50,857 nt of DNA from JADFRG01 sp964590515 (GCA_964590515.1 CAZPZD010000012.1:1-50857); one strand, 5' to 3'. Numbered from the stretch's first letter, positions 15,742-24,495 are shown. The notes: generated from the letters alone by a model not told the origin. Numbers and translations: made by a program.

Positions 15742-17945
15742 TCCTGACTCTGACTGGGGTTGGAGCGGCGCTGATTGTGGCCCGAACGGCCAGCGCGCAC
15801 GCCCTGCTGGTCAGATCGGTGCCAGTGGCGGACGGCGTGTTGGTCAGCGCCCCGACCACTATCGAATTGTGGTTCAGTGAACCGCTGGAGCCGGCGTTCA
15901 GCACGGCCCGGCTGCTTGACGCTTCCGGGGCCGCAGTGCCAACCGGAGCGCCGCTGGTCGACCCGGCAGATCCTCTGCATCTCAGCTTGCCGCTGGGGAC
16001 CCTAACACCGGGGATCTACACCGTGAGCTGGCAGACCTTATCCAGGGTGGACGGGCACGAATGGTTCGGGTCGTTCCCTTTCACTCTCCTGAATCCGGAT
16101 GGATCGCAGCCCAGCGGATCGGCCGCCTCGGTCGAAGCCAGCGGACGCGGGGAGCTCCCCTCTCCGTTGGAGGCCGGCATCCGTTGGATACTCCTGCTAG
16201 GTGGGATGTTGCTGTTTGGGACCCTGCTCTTCCAGATGTTTTTGATCGATTCAGGTCGTTTTCCGCAGCTGGGGGTGGCATTCCGACAATTGATTCCCGT
16301 GATCGTGGTTGCAGGTTCCGCGGCGATTGTGCTGGGGAACTTCGCTCAACTCTGGCTCCAAGCCCAGCGGCTGGGCGGGTTGGACCAGTTGCCGGAGTTG
16401 ATCACCTCGACTCGCACCGGTGCCTTCCTGCTCGGGCGAATCCTGCTCGTCGGCGGGATTGTGCTGGCCGCTCGCCCGAAGGATCCGCAACGGCGCACTG
16501 CAGCCACCGGTAGGGTGGCGCTGACCTTGGCAGCCGGGATCCTGCTGAGCTTTTCGGCCAGCAGCCATGCCAGCGCCGCCCCCGGCAGCGTTTTCGTGGT
16601 TCTGAGTGACTTCTTGCATCTCCTCTCTGCCTCCGCCTGGGTGGCCGGCCTCCTGTTGCTGCCGATCCTTGGCAGGAGGGCCCGGCAGGCCGGCGCCCGT
16701 GAGGAGTTCCTCCCCCTGGTGCGGCGGTTCTCGCTGCTCGCGGGTGCAGCCGTGTACGTCCTCGGCTTTACCGGCATCTTCGGCGCGTTCGTAGAATTGC
16801 CCGGCCTCCAATCGTTGTGGACCTCACCCTATGGGCGAGTGCTGTCGGTCAAGCTTGCATTGTTCGCAGTGGCATTGGGATTCGCCTATCTCAACAACCG
16901 TTCGTTGCGAGACGCAGAGGCTTCCTCGCGGCTGCCGCGCCGGATTGCTTGGGAAGGCACGTTCGGCATTCTATTGGTGCTCAGCGTGTCGTTCTTAGTG
17001 CAGACCCCGACTCCGCGCAGCCTGGCGGCTCCCAGCCAGCCGGCCGGAGCCGCTCTGCCTTTCAGCTCCGTCCTGCCGGCCGACGATCTCGCCATGCACC
17101 TGCAAGTCGACCCCAACCAGGCTGGCAGCAATCGATTCTCGCTTCACTTGTTTAGAATTGATGGCTCAACCATTGGGGAAGTTCAGCTCGTTCGGCTCTA
17201 CTTTGACTATCAGGATCAATCGCTCGGCAAATCCCTCGCCGATCTGGATCCGCTCGGACAAGACACCTTCGAGACCGAGGGCGCCTACCTGAGCCAGGCC
17301 GGCCGCTGGAAGCTTCAGGTGTACGTGAGGAGGCGTGGAGTCGACGATGTACTGTCCACCTTCGATCTGAACGTTGCGCCAGGACCCGCTACCTCGAATG
17401 CGCCGGCCCCGCTTGGTTACCCCGTCCCCGGATTGCCGGGACTGGTGCTGGCCGGTGGGTTGGTCCTTTGCATCGGGCTGGTGCCGCTGGTCTGGCGCAA
17501 GGCCCTGAGCAACGGATTCCCCGCGGTTTTCCCGAAGGCGATCCGAGCAGGAGGAGCCCTCACCGGCGTCGGCTTGGTCGCCCTGGTGTTTGGGATCGCC
17601 GATCTGGCATCGGCTCAACCTCCACTCCTGCAGCGGATCAACCCAATTCAAGCAAGCGCGGAATCGATTGCCAAAGGCCAGGGGATCTTCTCTGAATCCT
17701 GCATGATCTGCCACGGAACAACCGGCAAGGGCGACGGGCCGAGCGGCGTCACCCTCAATCCCCGCCCCCCCGATTTGCAGTTGCATATGTTCCCCGGGGT
17801 TCACACCGATGGACAGCTCTTTGATTGGGTCACAAACGGCTTCCCTAACACTGCCATGCCGGCGTTCGGCAAGGACTACTCCGAGGAGGATCGGTGGCAC
17901 GTGATCAACTTTATTCGCACCTTTGCAGACCGACCCATACCGTGA
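15726..17945 (+). CDS. CopC-CopD-cytochrome c fusion protein
   Basis: A 739-residue membrane protein with three parts. A signal peptide ends at TASA, giving a CopC domain with both copper histidines (mature HALLVRSVPVADG and DGHEWFGSFPF). Next is a CopD membrane region of about eight helices (residues 150-430) for copper import, resembling YcnJ. After an extracytoplasmic domain (about 430-570) and two more helices comes a cytochrome c domain with heme motif CMICH (Cys659, Cys662, His663) and a likely Met711 ligand in TAMPAFG. The ATG at 15726 has GGAGG eight bases upstream. CopC-CopD fusions are known; the added cytochrome suggests that copper redox change is linked to electron transfer or cytochrome oxidase assembly. 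The upstream CopC gene and downstream lipoprotein gene overlap it. Confidence 0.88.
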   Translation: MRRALILTLTGVGAALIVARTASAHALLVRSVPVADGVLVSAPTTIELWFSEPLEPAFSTARLLDASGAAVPTGAPLVDPADPLHLSLPLGTLTPGIYTVSWQTLSRVDGHEWFGSFPFTLLNPDGSQPSGSAASVEASGRGELPSPLEAGIRWILLLGGMLLFGTLLFQMFLIDSGRFPQLGVAFRQLIPVIVVAGSAAIVLGNFAQLWLQAQRLGGLDQLPELITSTRTGAFLLGRILLVGGIVLAARPKDPQRRTAATGRVALTLAAGILLSFSASSHASAAPGSVFVVLSDFLHLLSASAWVAGLLLLPILGRRARQAGAREEFLPLVRRFSLLAGAAVYVLGFTGIFGAFVELPGLQSLWTSPYGRVLSVKLALFAVALGFAYLNNRSLRDAEASSRLPRRIAWEGTFGILLVLSVSFLVQTPTPRSLAAPSQPAGAALPFSSVLPADDLAMHLQVDPNQAGSNRFSLHLFRIDGSTIGEVQLVRLYFDYQDQSLGKSLADLDPLGQDTFETEGAYLSQAGRWKLQVYVRRRGVDDVLSTFDLNVAPGPATSNAPAPLGYPVPGLPGLVLAGGLVLCIGLVPLVWRKALSNGFPAVFPKAIRAGGALTGVGLVALVFGIADLASAQPPLLQRINPIQASAESIAKGQGIFSESCMICHGTTGKGDGPSGVTLNPRPPDLQLHMFPGVHTDGQLFDWVTNGFPNTAMPAFGKDYSEEDRWHVINFIRTFADRPIP

Positions 17946-18943
17946 AGACGCCTACTCTCTTGCTGGCTTGCGCGCTGGCGCTCGCCGCCTGTACATCTGC
18001 TGACCCCGGTATTGCCGGCCTGGGTCTCACCGGCAGACTGGTCTATACCCAGGGGCCGCAGGGACTCTGGCAGATCGATTTGGAGTCAGGGGAGATCCGG
18101 CAGCTTTGGAAACTGCCGGAGGGTGGGCAGCTCACGGGTGTGGCGGTGTCGCCAGATGGTCTAGACCTGGCGCTGTCCTACGCACCGCCCCGAGGCGATT
18201 CGCCCTTCATCCGTTCAGATCTTTACCTGGCGAATGGCGACGGCTCGAATCCGGCCGCTCTGCTCGAGCACCGTGGCCTGTATGAAACCTTCGATTATCC
18301 GACCTGGTCGCCAGACGGACGGTGGATCTACCTCACTCGCAACGATGTATTGATCGACGAGCAGCAGTCGGTCAGCGCCAGTATTGTGGACATCGTTCGG
18401 GTTCCGGCCGGCGGAGGGGCCCTAGAGCGGGTGGTCGAGAATGCGGAACAACCCTCCTTCTCGACCGACGGCAGCCGGCTGGCCTTCATCCGATTCAACG
18501 TAGAAGCGTACACTCGGGGCCTCTGGATTGCGAACGCGGACGGCTCCGAGGCTCGGGAGCTCGTACCGGACACGAGCTTTGAGGATCTGACCAGCCCACG
18601 ACTCTCGCCGGACGGATCAAGCATCGCCTTTGCTGCCTCTGGTCCCCCAAGCGGGGCGCCGCCGCTCGGCCGATTATTCTGGGACCGGCTTCTTGGGGTG
18701 CAGGTAGCCTATGCCCATGGACTGCCGTGGGACTACTGGACAGTTCCTACCGCAGGCGGCCCTCCCACGATGATCTCCGAATGGTCCACCGATGGCACCG
18801 TTCTGGACTGGTCACCGGACGGCGATCGGCTGGCAATGATGCACCTCGGTGGGCTGTTCGTTACGACAGAGGGCGAGCCGATTTTCCTGACCGAGACGCC
18901 CAATCACGGGGGGATCGATTGGGCCCGCATGGGATCACGTTGA
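17942..18943 (+). CDS. Beta-propeller lipoprotein (TolB/PD40 repeats)
   Basis: The GTG start overlaps the upstream stop as GTGA. The first 20 residues (MKTPTLLLACALALAAC) form a lipoprotein signal with Cys17 as the likely lipidation site. The mature part has at least five PD40/WD-like blades, each with an S-P-D-G motif: VSPDGLDLALS, WSPDGRWIYLT, FSTDGSRLAFI, LSPDGSSIAFA and WSPDGDRLAMM. These fold into a TolB-like propeller that binds proteins or ligands at the outer face of the membrane. The coupling to the CopC-CopD-cytochrome gene suggests a shared function, but no specific role can be read. It is the last gene of this operon; a promoter for the next operon overlaps its stop codon. Confidence 0.82.
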   Translation: MKTPTLLLACALALAACTSADPGIAGLGLTGRLVYTQGPQGLWQIDLESGEIRQLWKLPEGGQLTGVAVSPDGLDLALSYAPPRGDSPFIRSDLYLANGDGSNPAALLEHRGLYETFDYPTWSPDGRWIYLTRNDVLIDEQQSVSASIVDIVRVPAGGGALERVVENAEQPSFSTDGSRLAFIRFNVEAYTRGLWIANADGSEARELVPDTSFEDLTSPRLSPDGSSIAFAASGPPSGAPPLGRLFWDRLLGVQVAYAHGLPWDYWTVPTAGGPPTMISEWSTDGTVLDWSPDGDRLAMMHLGGLFVTTEGEPIFLTETPNHGGIDWARMGSR

Positions 18944-18967
18944 CACCAGACTTCAACCGGGTAGGAT
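18940..18967 (+). promoter_or_regulatory. Promoter of the sugar aminotransferase operon
   Basis: A perfect -35 TTGACA (18940-18945) and -10 TAGGAT (18962-18967) are spaced 16 bases apart. The -35 overlaps the stop codon of the upstream lipoprotein gene. The expected start of transcription is near 18974, so the mRNA would begin almost at the GTG/ATG pair at 18975-18980. Confidence 0.65.
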
Positions 18968-18977
18968 ACCTTCAGTG

Positions 18978-20105
18978 ATGATTCCGGTCAGCGAACCCGT
19001 GTTGGGCGCTCTCGAGTACGAGTATGTCAAGGAGTGCTTGGAGACTGGATGGGTCTCCTCCTCCGGTCGTTTCATCCATGATTTTGAGAGTGGATGGGCC
19101 GAGTATTGCCGAATGAAATACGGGGTGGCAGTCAGCAACGGGACGGTGGCCCTGCAGCTCGCACTGCGGGCGATCGGGCTGGAACCCGGGGACGAAGTCA
19201 TTATCCCCTCCTTCACCATCATCTCGTGCGCCCTGGCCTGTATCTACAATGAGACGGTACCGGTATTGGTGGATTGCGATCCCCAAACCTGGTGCATGGA
19301 TGTTGACCAGGTGCGGCGGCGTATCACCTCCCGCACCCGGGCCGTGATGCCGGTCCACTTATACGGGCATCCAGTCGACATGGATCCGTTGATGCAGCTC
19401 GCCGCAGAGCACGGACTGACGGTGATCGAAGATGCAGCCGAGGCACACGGGGCGCGGGTGCTGGACCGCGATCGGGCGGGAGACTGGCGGCCTTGCGGTG
19501 GTCTGGGCCATCTCAGCGCGTTCAGCTTCTACGCTAACAAACCCATCACCACCGGTGAGGGTGGGATGGTGTTGACCAACGACTCCGAGCTGGCTGATCG
19601 GCTCCGCTCTCTGCGCAATCTGTCTCACCGGAGCGAGCGGCGCTTCTATCACACCGAACTCGGGTTCAATTTCCGGATGACGAATCTGCAGGCCGCCCTC
19701 GGGCTGGCCCAGCTAACCCGGATTGAGCAGATCATCGAGCGCAAACGCTGGATCGGGAAACGCTATACAGAAGCTCTCGATTCGGTCCGTGGGCTGCAGC
19801 TTCCTGTGGAGCGGGAATGGGCAAAGCAGAATTACTGGATGTACGGGGTCGTGCTCGATGAATCGACCGGCCAGGACGCCGAGTCGCTCGCCAATCGGCT
19901 GGCCGCCCAGGAGATCGATACCCGGCCTTTCTTTCTGGGGATGCACGAGCAGCCAGCCTTGACAAACCTCGGGCTCTTCGCCGGGGAGCACTACCCGGTG
20001 ACCGATCGCCTCTCGCGCCAGGGGCTGTACCTGCCCTCCGGGCTCTCCCTGACCGAGAGCCAGATCGACTTCGTGGCTCAATCGGTGAGGGAGATCCTGC
20101 AGTGA
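18978..20105 (+). CDS. DegT/DnrJ/EryC1/StrS sugar aminotransferase (perosamine synthase-like)
   Basis: A PLP enzyme of about 375 residues that transfers an amino group to a nucleotide-linked keto sugar. The cofactor lysine is Lys188 in SFYANKPITTGEGGM; the phosphate and ring contacts SNGTVALQLAL, EDAAEAHG and FNFRMTNLQAALG are all present. The ANK-ITTGEGGM form is closest to GDP-perosamine synthases such as RfbE, so a GDP-4-keto-6-deoxymannose substrate is a reasonable guess. The gene begins a plus-strand run with a methyltransferase, a glycosyltransferase and a membrane protein, a typical surface-glycan group. A strong promoter sits directly before it. GTG 18975 in the same frame is an alternative start. 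Confidence 0.9.
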   Translation: MIPVSEPVLGALEYEYVKECLETGWVSSSGRFIHDFESGWAEYCRMKYGVAVSNGTVALQLALRAIGLEPGDEVIIPSFTIISCALACIYNETVPVLVDCDPQTWCMDVDQVRRRITSRTRAVMPVHLYGHPVDMDPLMQLAAEHGLTVIEDAAEAHGARVLDRDRAGDWRPCGGLGHLSAFSFYANKPITTGEGGMVLTNDSELADRLRSLRNLSHRSERRFYHTELGFNFRMTNLQAALGLAQLTRIEQIIERKRWIGKRYTEALDSVRGLQLPVEREWAKQNYWMYGVVLDESTGQDAESLANRLAAQEIDTRPFFLGMHEQPALTNLGLFAGEHYPVTDRLSRQGLYLPSGLSLTESQIDFVAQSVREILQ

Positions 20106-20181
20106 GAGCTGAGTTCGCTGCGCCTTCCCGCCTTCAGCTTTGCACTCCGCGGCTGACTCCGTCGGCGCTTGACATCAGCCA

Positions 20182-20958
20182 ATGAATCCCGGGCCCTTTG
20201 GCGAGGGCTACGCTCCGCAGTACGACCACCTATATGCCGACAAGGACTATTCGGCCGAGTGCGACTTGATCGAGCAGGTCTTCCAGCGCTTCGGTCAGCC
20301 GCCACTCGAGTCCATCCTGGACCTGGGGTGCGGCACCGGCGGGCATGCCTTCCCGCTGGCGGACCGCGGCTACCAGGTTACCGGGGTCGATCTCTCGCCG
20401 GCGATGCTCCGGGAGGCCGAACGCAAGTTGGCGGAGTCTGCGCGGCATTCGGTGCCCGGATTCGTCTTAGGAGACATCCGGGAGCTCGAGCTTCACCGGC
20501 AGTTTGACGCCGCCCTGATGATGTTCGCGGTTCTCGGATACCAGGCCACCGACACGGATCTGCAGCTCGCCCTCCGGTCGGTGCGCCGGCACCTTCGACC
20601 CGGGGGGCTGTTCGTCGGGGACTTTTGGTATGGCCCAACCGTGCTGCGAATCGCCCCCTCCGACCGAGTCAAGCAGGTCGATCTCGACGGACAGCGGCTC
20701 GTCCGTTCCGCCACCACCACCCTCGACTTTAGCCGGCACCAGGCCGCGGTGCACTATCGGCTGGCGAGGGTGGACCGCCAGGGTGAAAGCCGAATCGACG
20801 AAGAAACCCACACGATGCGTTTCTTCTTTCCAATGGAAATTGAGCGGGCGTTCCGGTCAGCTAACTTGGAGCTGGTCGGTCTGTATCCCTTCCCCGAACT
20901 GGATGCCCCACTCGAATCGACCGTCTGGAATGCGCTCTTCTGTGCCCGCGCCGCCTGA
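20182..20958 (+). CDS. SAM-dependent class I methyltransferase
   Basis: A 258-residue Rossmann methyltransferase. The SAM-binding motif I is LDLGCGTGGHAFPLA, followed by the acidic loop end TGVDLSPAML and motif GDIRELEL; the post-I layout is typical of the Methyltransf_25/UbiE-like group. The C-terminal half has a beta-rich insert (RSATTTLDFSRHQAAVHYR) seen in small-molecule or sugar methyltransferases. The substrate is not evident. It lies 76 bases after the sugar aminotransferase and overlaps the glycosyltransferase start by 29 bases, so it may methylate a nucleotide sugar or a glycan. Confidence 0.88.
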   Translation: MNPGPFGEGYAPQYDHLYADKDYSAECDLIEQVFQRFGQPPLESILDLGCGTGGHAFPLADRGYQVTGVDLSPAMLREAERKLAESARHSVPGFVLGDIRELELHRQFDAALMMFAVLGYQATDTDLQLALRSVRRHLRPGGLFVGDFWYGPTVLRIAPSDRVKQVDLDGQRLVRSATTTLDFSRHQAAVHYRLARVDRQGESRIDEETHTMRFFFPMEIERAFRSANLELVGLYPFPELDAPLESTVWNALFCARAA

Positions 20959-21667
20959 ACCCTCGGCCCACGGCCTGGTTTCAATCATCCTGCCGACGTT
21001 CAACGAGGCCGAGAACATTCTTGCGACCGTTGCCGGGGTGCTCCAGGCGGTTGGCGACCCGGTCGAAGTCATCGTCGTGGACGACGATTCTCCGGATGAG
21101 ACCTGGAAACTGGTCGAACGACTTGGCGATTCCCGAGTTCGAGTCGTGCGGCGCAGGGGGGTACGCGGACTGGCCTCGGCCGTCAACCGGGGGATCATCG
21201 AAGCGAACGGTGAACTGATCGGCTGGATGGACGTTGACCTCAGCATGCCGGCCGGACTGCTGACCGAGATGGTCCGGCGGGCCCGCGACGTTCCGGTGGT
21301 CATCGGATCTCGATACGTCGATGGAGGCGGCGACGCCCGGCCCCGCTTCCGGGTGATGACCAGTCGTTGGGTGAACGGATTGGCCTCGCTTGTGCTGGGT
21401 GGCGGCGTGAAAGACTTTGACAGCGGGTTTATCGTGGTCCGCCGCGAGGTATTCGATCAGGTGACCCTGCTGCCGGTCGGGTACGGCGCATACTTCATCG
21501 ACTTCATTTACCAATGTCGAAAGCGTGGGCTTACCGTGCTGGAGCTACCCTACACCCTGGTCGACCGGACCCAGGGCACTTCCAAGTCAATGCCCAACCT
21601 CTGGCGATTCTTGCTCCAGGGGCTTGGCTATGTTCTGACCATTTTCCAGGCCAGGCTGAGACCCTAA
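20930..21667 (+). CDS. Family 2 glycosyltransferase (polyprenyl-phosphate mannosyltransferase-like)
   Basis: About 245 residues with a full GT-A catalytic domain: VSIILPTFNEAENI at the nucleotide site, VVDDDSPDET, the metal-binding DVDLSMP and the FDSGF acceptor region. The pattern matches dolichol-phosphate mannosyltransferase (DPM1) relatives without C-terminal membrane helices. It would transfer a sugar to a lipid carrier on the inner face of the membrane. ATG 20930 and GTG 20942 are possible starts; both overlap the methyltransferase gene. The following multi-pass membrane protein could supply the missing membrane part. Confidence 0.88.
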   Translation: MRSSVPAPPEPSAHGLVSIILPTFNEAENILATVAGVLQAVGDPVEVIVVDDDSPDETWKLVERLGDSRVRVVRRRGVRGLASAVNRGIIEANGELIGWMDVDLSMPAGLLTEMVRRARDVPVVIGSRYVDGGGDARPRFRVMTSRWVNGLASLVLGGGVKDFDSGFIVVRREVFDQVTLLPVGYGAYFIDFIYQCRKRGLTVLELPYTLVDRTQGTSKSMPNLWRFLLQGLGYVLTIFQARLRP

Positions 21668-21696
21668 TCTCTAAGATTCAAAGTTCAGAGCAGGAT

Positions 21697-22542
21697 ATGG
21701 CCCTCCGGCGGCCAAAACGAGTCGATGGGCAGCCGACGGTCCTACCCCGACCCGATCGCGATCGAGCCGGCGCCTTGGTGGCGCTGATCCTGATCGCCTA
21801 CAGTTTGGTCCGGATCATCGAGCTGCCGCTGCAGGCCATCGAATTCGAGCTGTTTGGCCTGCTGATTCGAGTCGACTTCGACGCCCGCTTTGTAATGCTC
21901 AGCCTGGCCTCCGCTTTGGCCGCCAGCGGCGTGGATTGGGTGCTTACTTCCCACCCGCTCCGCCGCCCGGTCGGACTCGAGCCGCGGGTCGTGCCGGGGA
22001 TGGCCGCCCTGGGAGTGGGCGCGATCCTGGCCGGGCTGCCCGGGTGGCCAGCCTGGCCGATTGGGCTTGGGCTGGGCGGCCTCCTGCTCTATGCTGTGCT
22101 GTTCGCGGAGTTCGTGGTGTGGGATCCGGCCGACCCCCGCACCGCCACCGCCGGCCTCGGGCTGCGCTGGCTGGGGATTCTGTTGGCGGTGGGAGTCGCC
22201 TTCGCGGTCCGGGTTGGCGGCGTGCGGGCAGTTTTCAGCGTTCCGGTCCTGTTCGCGGCCAGCGGGCTCATTTGCTGGAGAGTGCTCCGGCTCGAACGGC
22301 CCCGGAGATCGATCTGGCCCTATGCGGTGACGGCCGGATGGCTCACGGCCCAGTTGGCCTGGGGACTGCACTACTGGCCGCTCCAACCCATTCCGGCCGC
22401 GCTGCTGCTGGGCCTGGCGGGATACGTCTCGATCGGCCTGGGAAGGGCTCATCTGCTCGGGCGAGTCGAGCCCCGGACGCTCTACGAGTTTGGGGGAGTG
22501 GCGCTGGCGGTGCTGGCCGCGGTGCTCTTGCTCGGGGACTGA
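21697..22542 (+). CDS. Multi-pass membrane protein of unknown function
   Basis: A 281-residue protein with about eight hydrophobic helices (for example GALVALILIAYSLVRIIE and FVMLSLASALAASGV) and arginine-rich connecting loops. No catalytic motif is seen. I do not recognise the family with certainty. It starts 29 bases after the glycosyltransferase and ends the plus-strand run, so a role in the same glycan pathway is possible. The next gene converges, with 21 bases between stop codons. Confidence 0.75.
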   Translation: MALRRPKRVDGQPTVLPRPDRDRAGALVALILIAYSLVRIIELPLQAIEFELFGLLIRVDFDARFVMLSLASALAASGVDWVLTSHPLRRPVGLEPRVVPGMAALGVGAILAGLPGWPAWPIGLGLGGLLLYAVLFAEFVVWDPADPRTATAGLGLRWLGILLAVGVAFAVRVGGVRAVFSVPVLFAASGLICWRVLRLERPRRSIWPYAVTAGWLTAQLAWGLHYWPLQPIPAALLLGLAGYVSIGLGRAHLLGRVEPRTLYEFGGVALAVLAAVLLLGD

Positions 22543-22563
22543 GCCGAGTGGAACTCCGAAGCC

Positions 22564-23997
22564 TCAGCCAATAATCCCACCTTCGGTCAGCCGCCTCAGA
22601 TCGCCGAGCGCGGCTTCAAGCTCGGCTTCGGTGACCGACCGGCTGCCGTCTCGGTGGCGGAGATCGCCCTTCAGCACCAGCTGCCGGGCCACCTCGAATA
22701 CTGTCTCGCCGCCGGCCAGCGCCGCTTTTACGAGCTCAGCGCCTGCGGCATAGCCGATCAGCGGGTTGAGGGCGGTGACGATGATCGCGTTCCGCTCGAG
22801 CCAACCTTGAGCCTTCTCCCGGTTGGCAAGCACCCCCCGTACGCAGCGATCAGTGAATGCCCGGACCGCACCGATCGTGACCTGCATCATCTCAAACAAG
22901 TTGTGCGCCAGCACCGGCATCATGACGTTGAGCTCCAGCTGCCCGGCCTGGGCGGCCAGCGCGACCGTCGTATCGCAACCGATCACGTGGTACATCGCCA
23001 TGTTGAGCATCTCGGGCAAAACCGGATTGACCTTGCCTGGCATGATGCTGGATCCCGGTTGAACCGCCGGCAGGCGGATTTCGTCCAGTCCGGTGGCCGG
23101 CCCGGACGACAGCAGCCGAAAGTCATTGGCAATTCGAGTCAGGGTGATCGCCAGCGTGCGGATGGCGGCGGAGAAGTCGGCCATGTCCGCCATGGACTGC
23201 ATGCTCTCGAATAAATCGGGCGAGCTGCGGAGTTCGAGGCCGGTGAGTGCGGCAAGCCGCCCGACCATGAGCCGCGGGTAATCCGGATGGGCGTTCAGTC
23301 CGGTTCCGGTTGCGGTGCCGCCGATCCCCAGGCGGCGCAGACCATCCCCCGCTCGCCGGATCCGTTCTGCATCGCGGGTCACGGCAGTGGCATACCCTCC
23401 GAACTCCTGGCCCAACCGCACCGGCACCGCATCCTGCAGATGAGTCCGGCCGGACTTGACGACATCGTCGAACTCGACTGCTTTACCGCGCAGCGCCTCG
23501 CCCAGCGCCTCCACTGCATCGAGTAGCTCATCCAGCCGCCACAAGCAGCCGAGCCGGATCGCGGTCGGAATCACGTCATTGGTCGACTGGGCCATATTCA
23601 CGTGGTCATTGGGGTTCGCCCGATACTCGCCCAACCCGCCGCCGAGCAAGACCGTCGCCCGATTGGCGATCACTTCGTTGGCGTTCATGTTGTGGCTGGT
23701 CCCGGCCCCGGCCTGGAACGGGTCCACGACGAATTCCTGGTCCCACTTTCCGTCGATTACTTCCTGGGCGGCCTGGGCGATTGCCCCGGCTAGCTCGCGG
23801 TCCAACAACCCGAGCTCGGAGTTGACTTCCGCTGCGGCCCGTTTGATCGTGGCGATCGACCAGATGAATGCTCTCCAGGGCCGCAATCCGGAGATGGGAA
23901 AGTTGTGCACGGCCCGCATCGTCTGCCCGCCGTACAGGACCTGACCCGGCACTTCGATCTCGCCTAAGGAATCCTTTTCGATCCGCGTCTCGCTCAC
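22564..23997 (-). CDS. aspA: Aspartate ammonia-lyase / class II fumarase family enzyme
   Basis: A 477-residue tetrameric lyase of the fumarase/aspartase superfamily. The catalytic-loop signature is PGSSIMPGKVNPVLPEM. Several segments match aspartase better than FumC: DPFQAGAGTSHNMNANEVIANRA (FumC has QTGSGTQSNMN) and AGQLELNVMMPVLAHNL. Aspartase converts aspartate to fumarate and ammonia; fumarase hydrates fumarate. Aspartase is my preferred reading, but the two activities cannot be separated with certainty by eye. The start is GTG with AGGAGG three to four bases upstream, a short spacing. A TATAAT lies about 30 bases upstream, directly after the ferredoxin terminator. Confidence 0.82.
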   Translation of the reverse strand: MSETRIEKDSLGEIEVPGQVLYGGQTMRAVHNFPISGLRPWRAFIWSIATIKRAAAEVNSELGLLDRELAGAIAQAAQEVIDGKWDQEFVVDPFQAGAGTSHNMNANEVIANRATVLLGGGLGEYRANPNDHVNMAQSTNDVIPTAIRLGCLWRLDELLDAVEALGEALRGKAVEFDDVVKSGRTHLQDAVPVRLGQEFGGYATAVTRDAERIRRAGDGLRRLGIGGTATGTGLNAHPDYPRLMVGRLAALTGLELRSSPDLFESMQSMADMADFSAAIRTLAITLTRIANDFRLLSSGPATGLDEIRLPAVQPGSSIMPGKVNPVLPEMLNMAMYHVIGCDTTVALAAQAGQLELNVMMPVLAHNLFEMMQVTIGAVRAFTDRCVRGVLANREKAQGWLERNAIIVTALNPLIGYAAGAELVKAALAGGETVFEVARQLVLKGDLRHRDGSRSVTEAELEAALGDLRRLTEGGIIG

Positions 23998-24034
23998 TGG
24001 CCTCCTCGAATCCTGCTCCCGGTCGAATTATAAG

Positions 24035-24058
24035 AAAAAAGGAGCCCGAAGGCTCCTT
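24035..24058 (-). terminator. Rho-independent terminator after the ferredoxin gene
   Basis: On the minus strand, AAGGAGCC, a TTCG tetraloop and GGCTCC are followed by TTTTTT. The stem is compact with a very stable UUCG loop. It lies about 25 bases after the ferredoxin stop codon and ends the sod-ferredoxin transcript before aspA. Confidence 0.9.
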
Positions 24059-24081
24059 GGGATTTCCATGGCAGCAGAAGG

Positions 24082-24495
24082 CTACTTGTCAAGGGCCTTG
24101 TACCCGAGCCCCTTGGTGAAGTAATCATAGTTGGGTTGGATGTCGGGGGTCAGGTCCACGACCTCGCCCGCCGGGATCACTCGGGTAGCGAACACGTGAA
24201 CCGGCTCTTGATGTTCGTCCTTCCCATCCCAGGCCTGATCAAAGCCCGCCGTACCGACCGGCATGCTCTGAACCTCCCCGCCCTTGGCGGCATAATCCGA
24301 GGGGCACTCTTCCTCAGTGAAAATCGCCAGGTACGGGCACTCCGGAATACAAGCACCGCAGTCGATACAGGTGTCCGGGTCGATGTAAAACCACGGCCAC
24401 TGCTCGACCGGCTTTCCAGGGATGATGCACTCCACTGGACAGACATCCACGCACGAGCCGTCTCGCAGGCACAGGCTGGTGATGACGTGTGTCAT
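24082..24495 (-). CDS. Seven-iron-type ferredoxin with long C-terminal extension
   Basis: A 137-residue ferredoxin. The first cluster region is C-x5-C-x3-C-P (CLRDGSCVDVCPVEC), the spacing of a [3Fe-4S] or modified cluster, and the second is CIDCGACIPECP for [4Fe-4S]. This is the layout of bacterial 7Fe ferredoxins. Residues 58-137 form a C-terminal extension without further cysteines. It should carry electrons in the cytoplasm. It lies 31 bases downstream of superoxide dismutase and shares its transcript, which suggests induction under oxygen exposure. Confidence 0.92.
   Translation of the reverse strand: MTHVITSLCLRDGSCVDVCPVECIIPGKPVEQWPWFYIDPDTCIDCGACIPECPYLAIFTEEECPSDYAAKGGEVQSMPVGTAGFDQAWDGKDEHQEPVHVFATRVIPAGEVVDLTPDIQPNYDYFTKGLGYKALDK

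Noticed and set aside
24027..24032. TATAAT on the minus strand as an aspA promoter
   Set aside because: It lies in the T tract end of the ferredoxin terminator and has no -35; kept only as a remark in the aspA entry.
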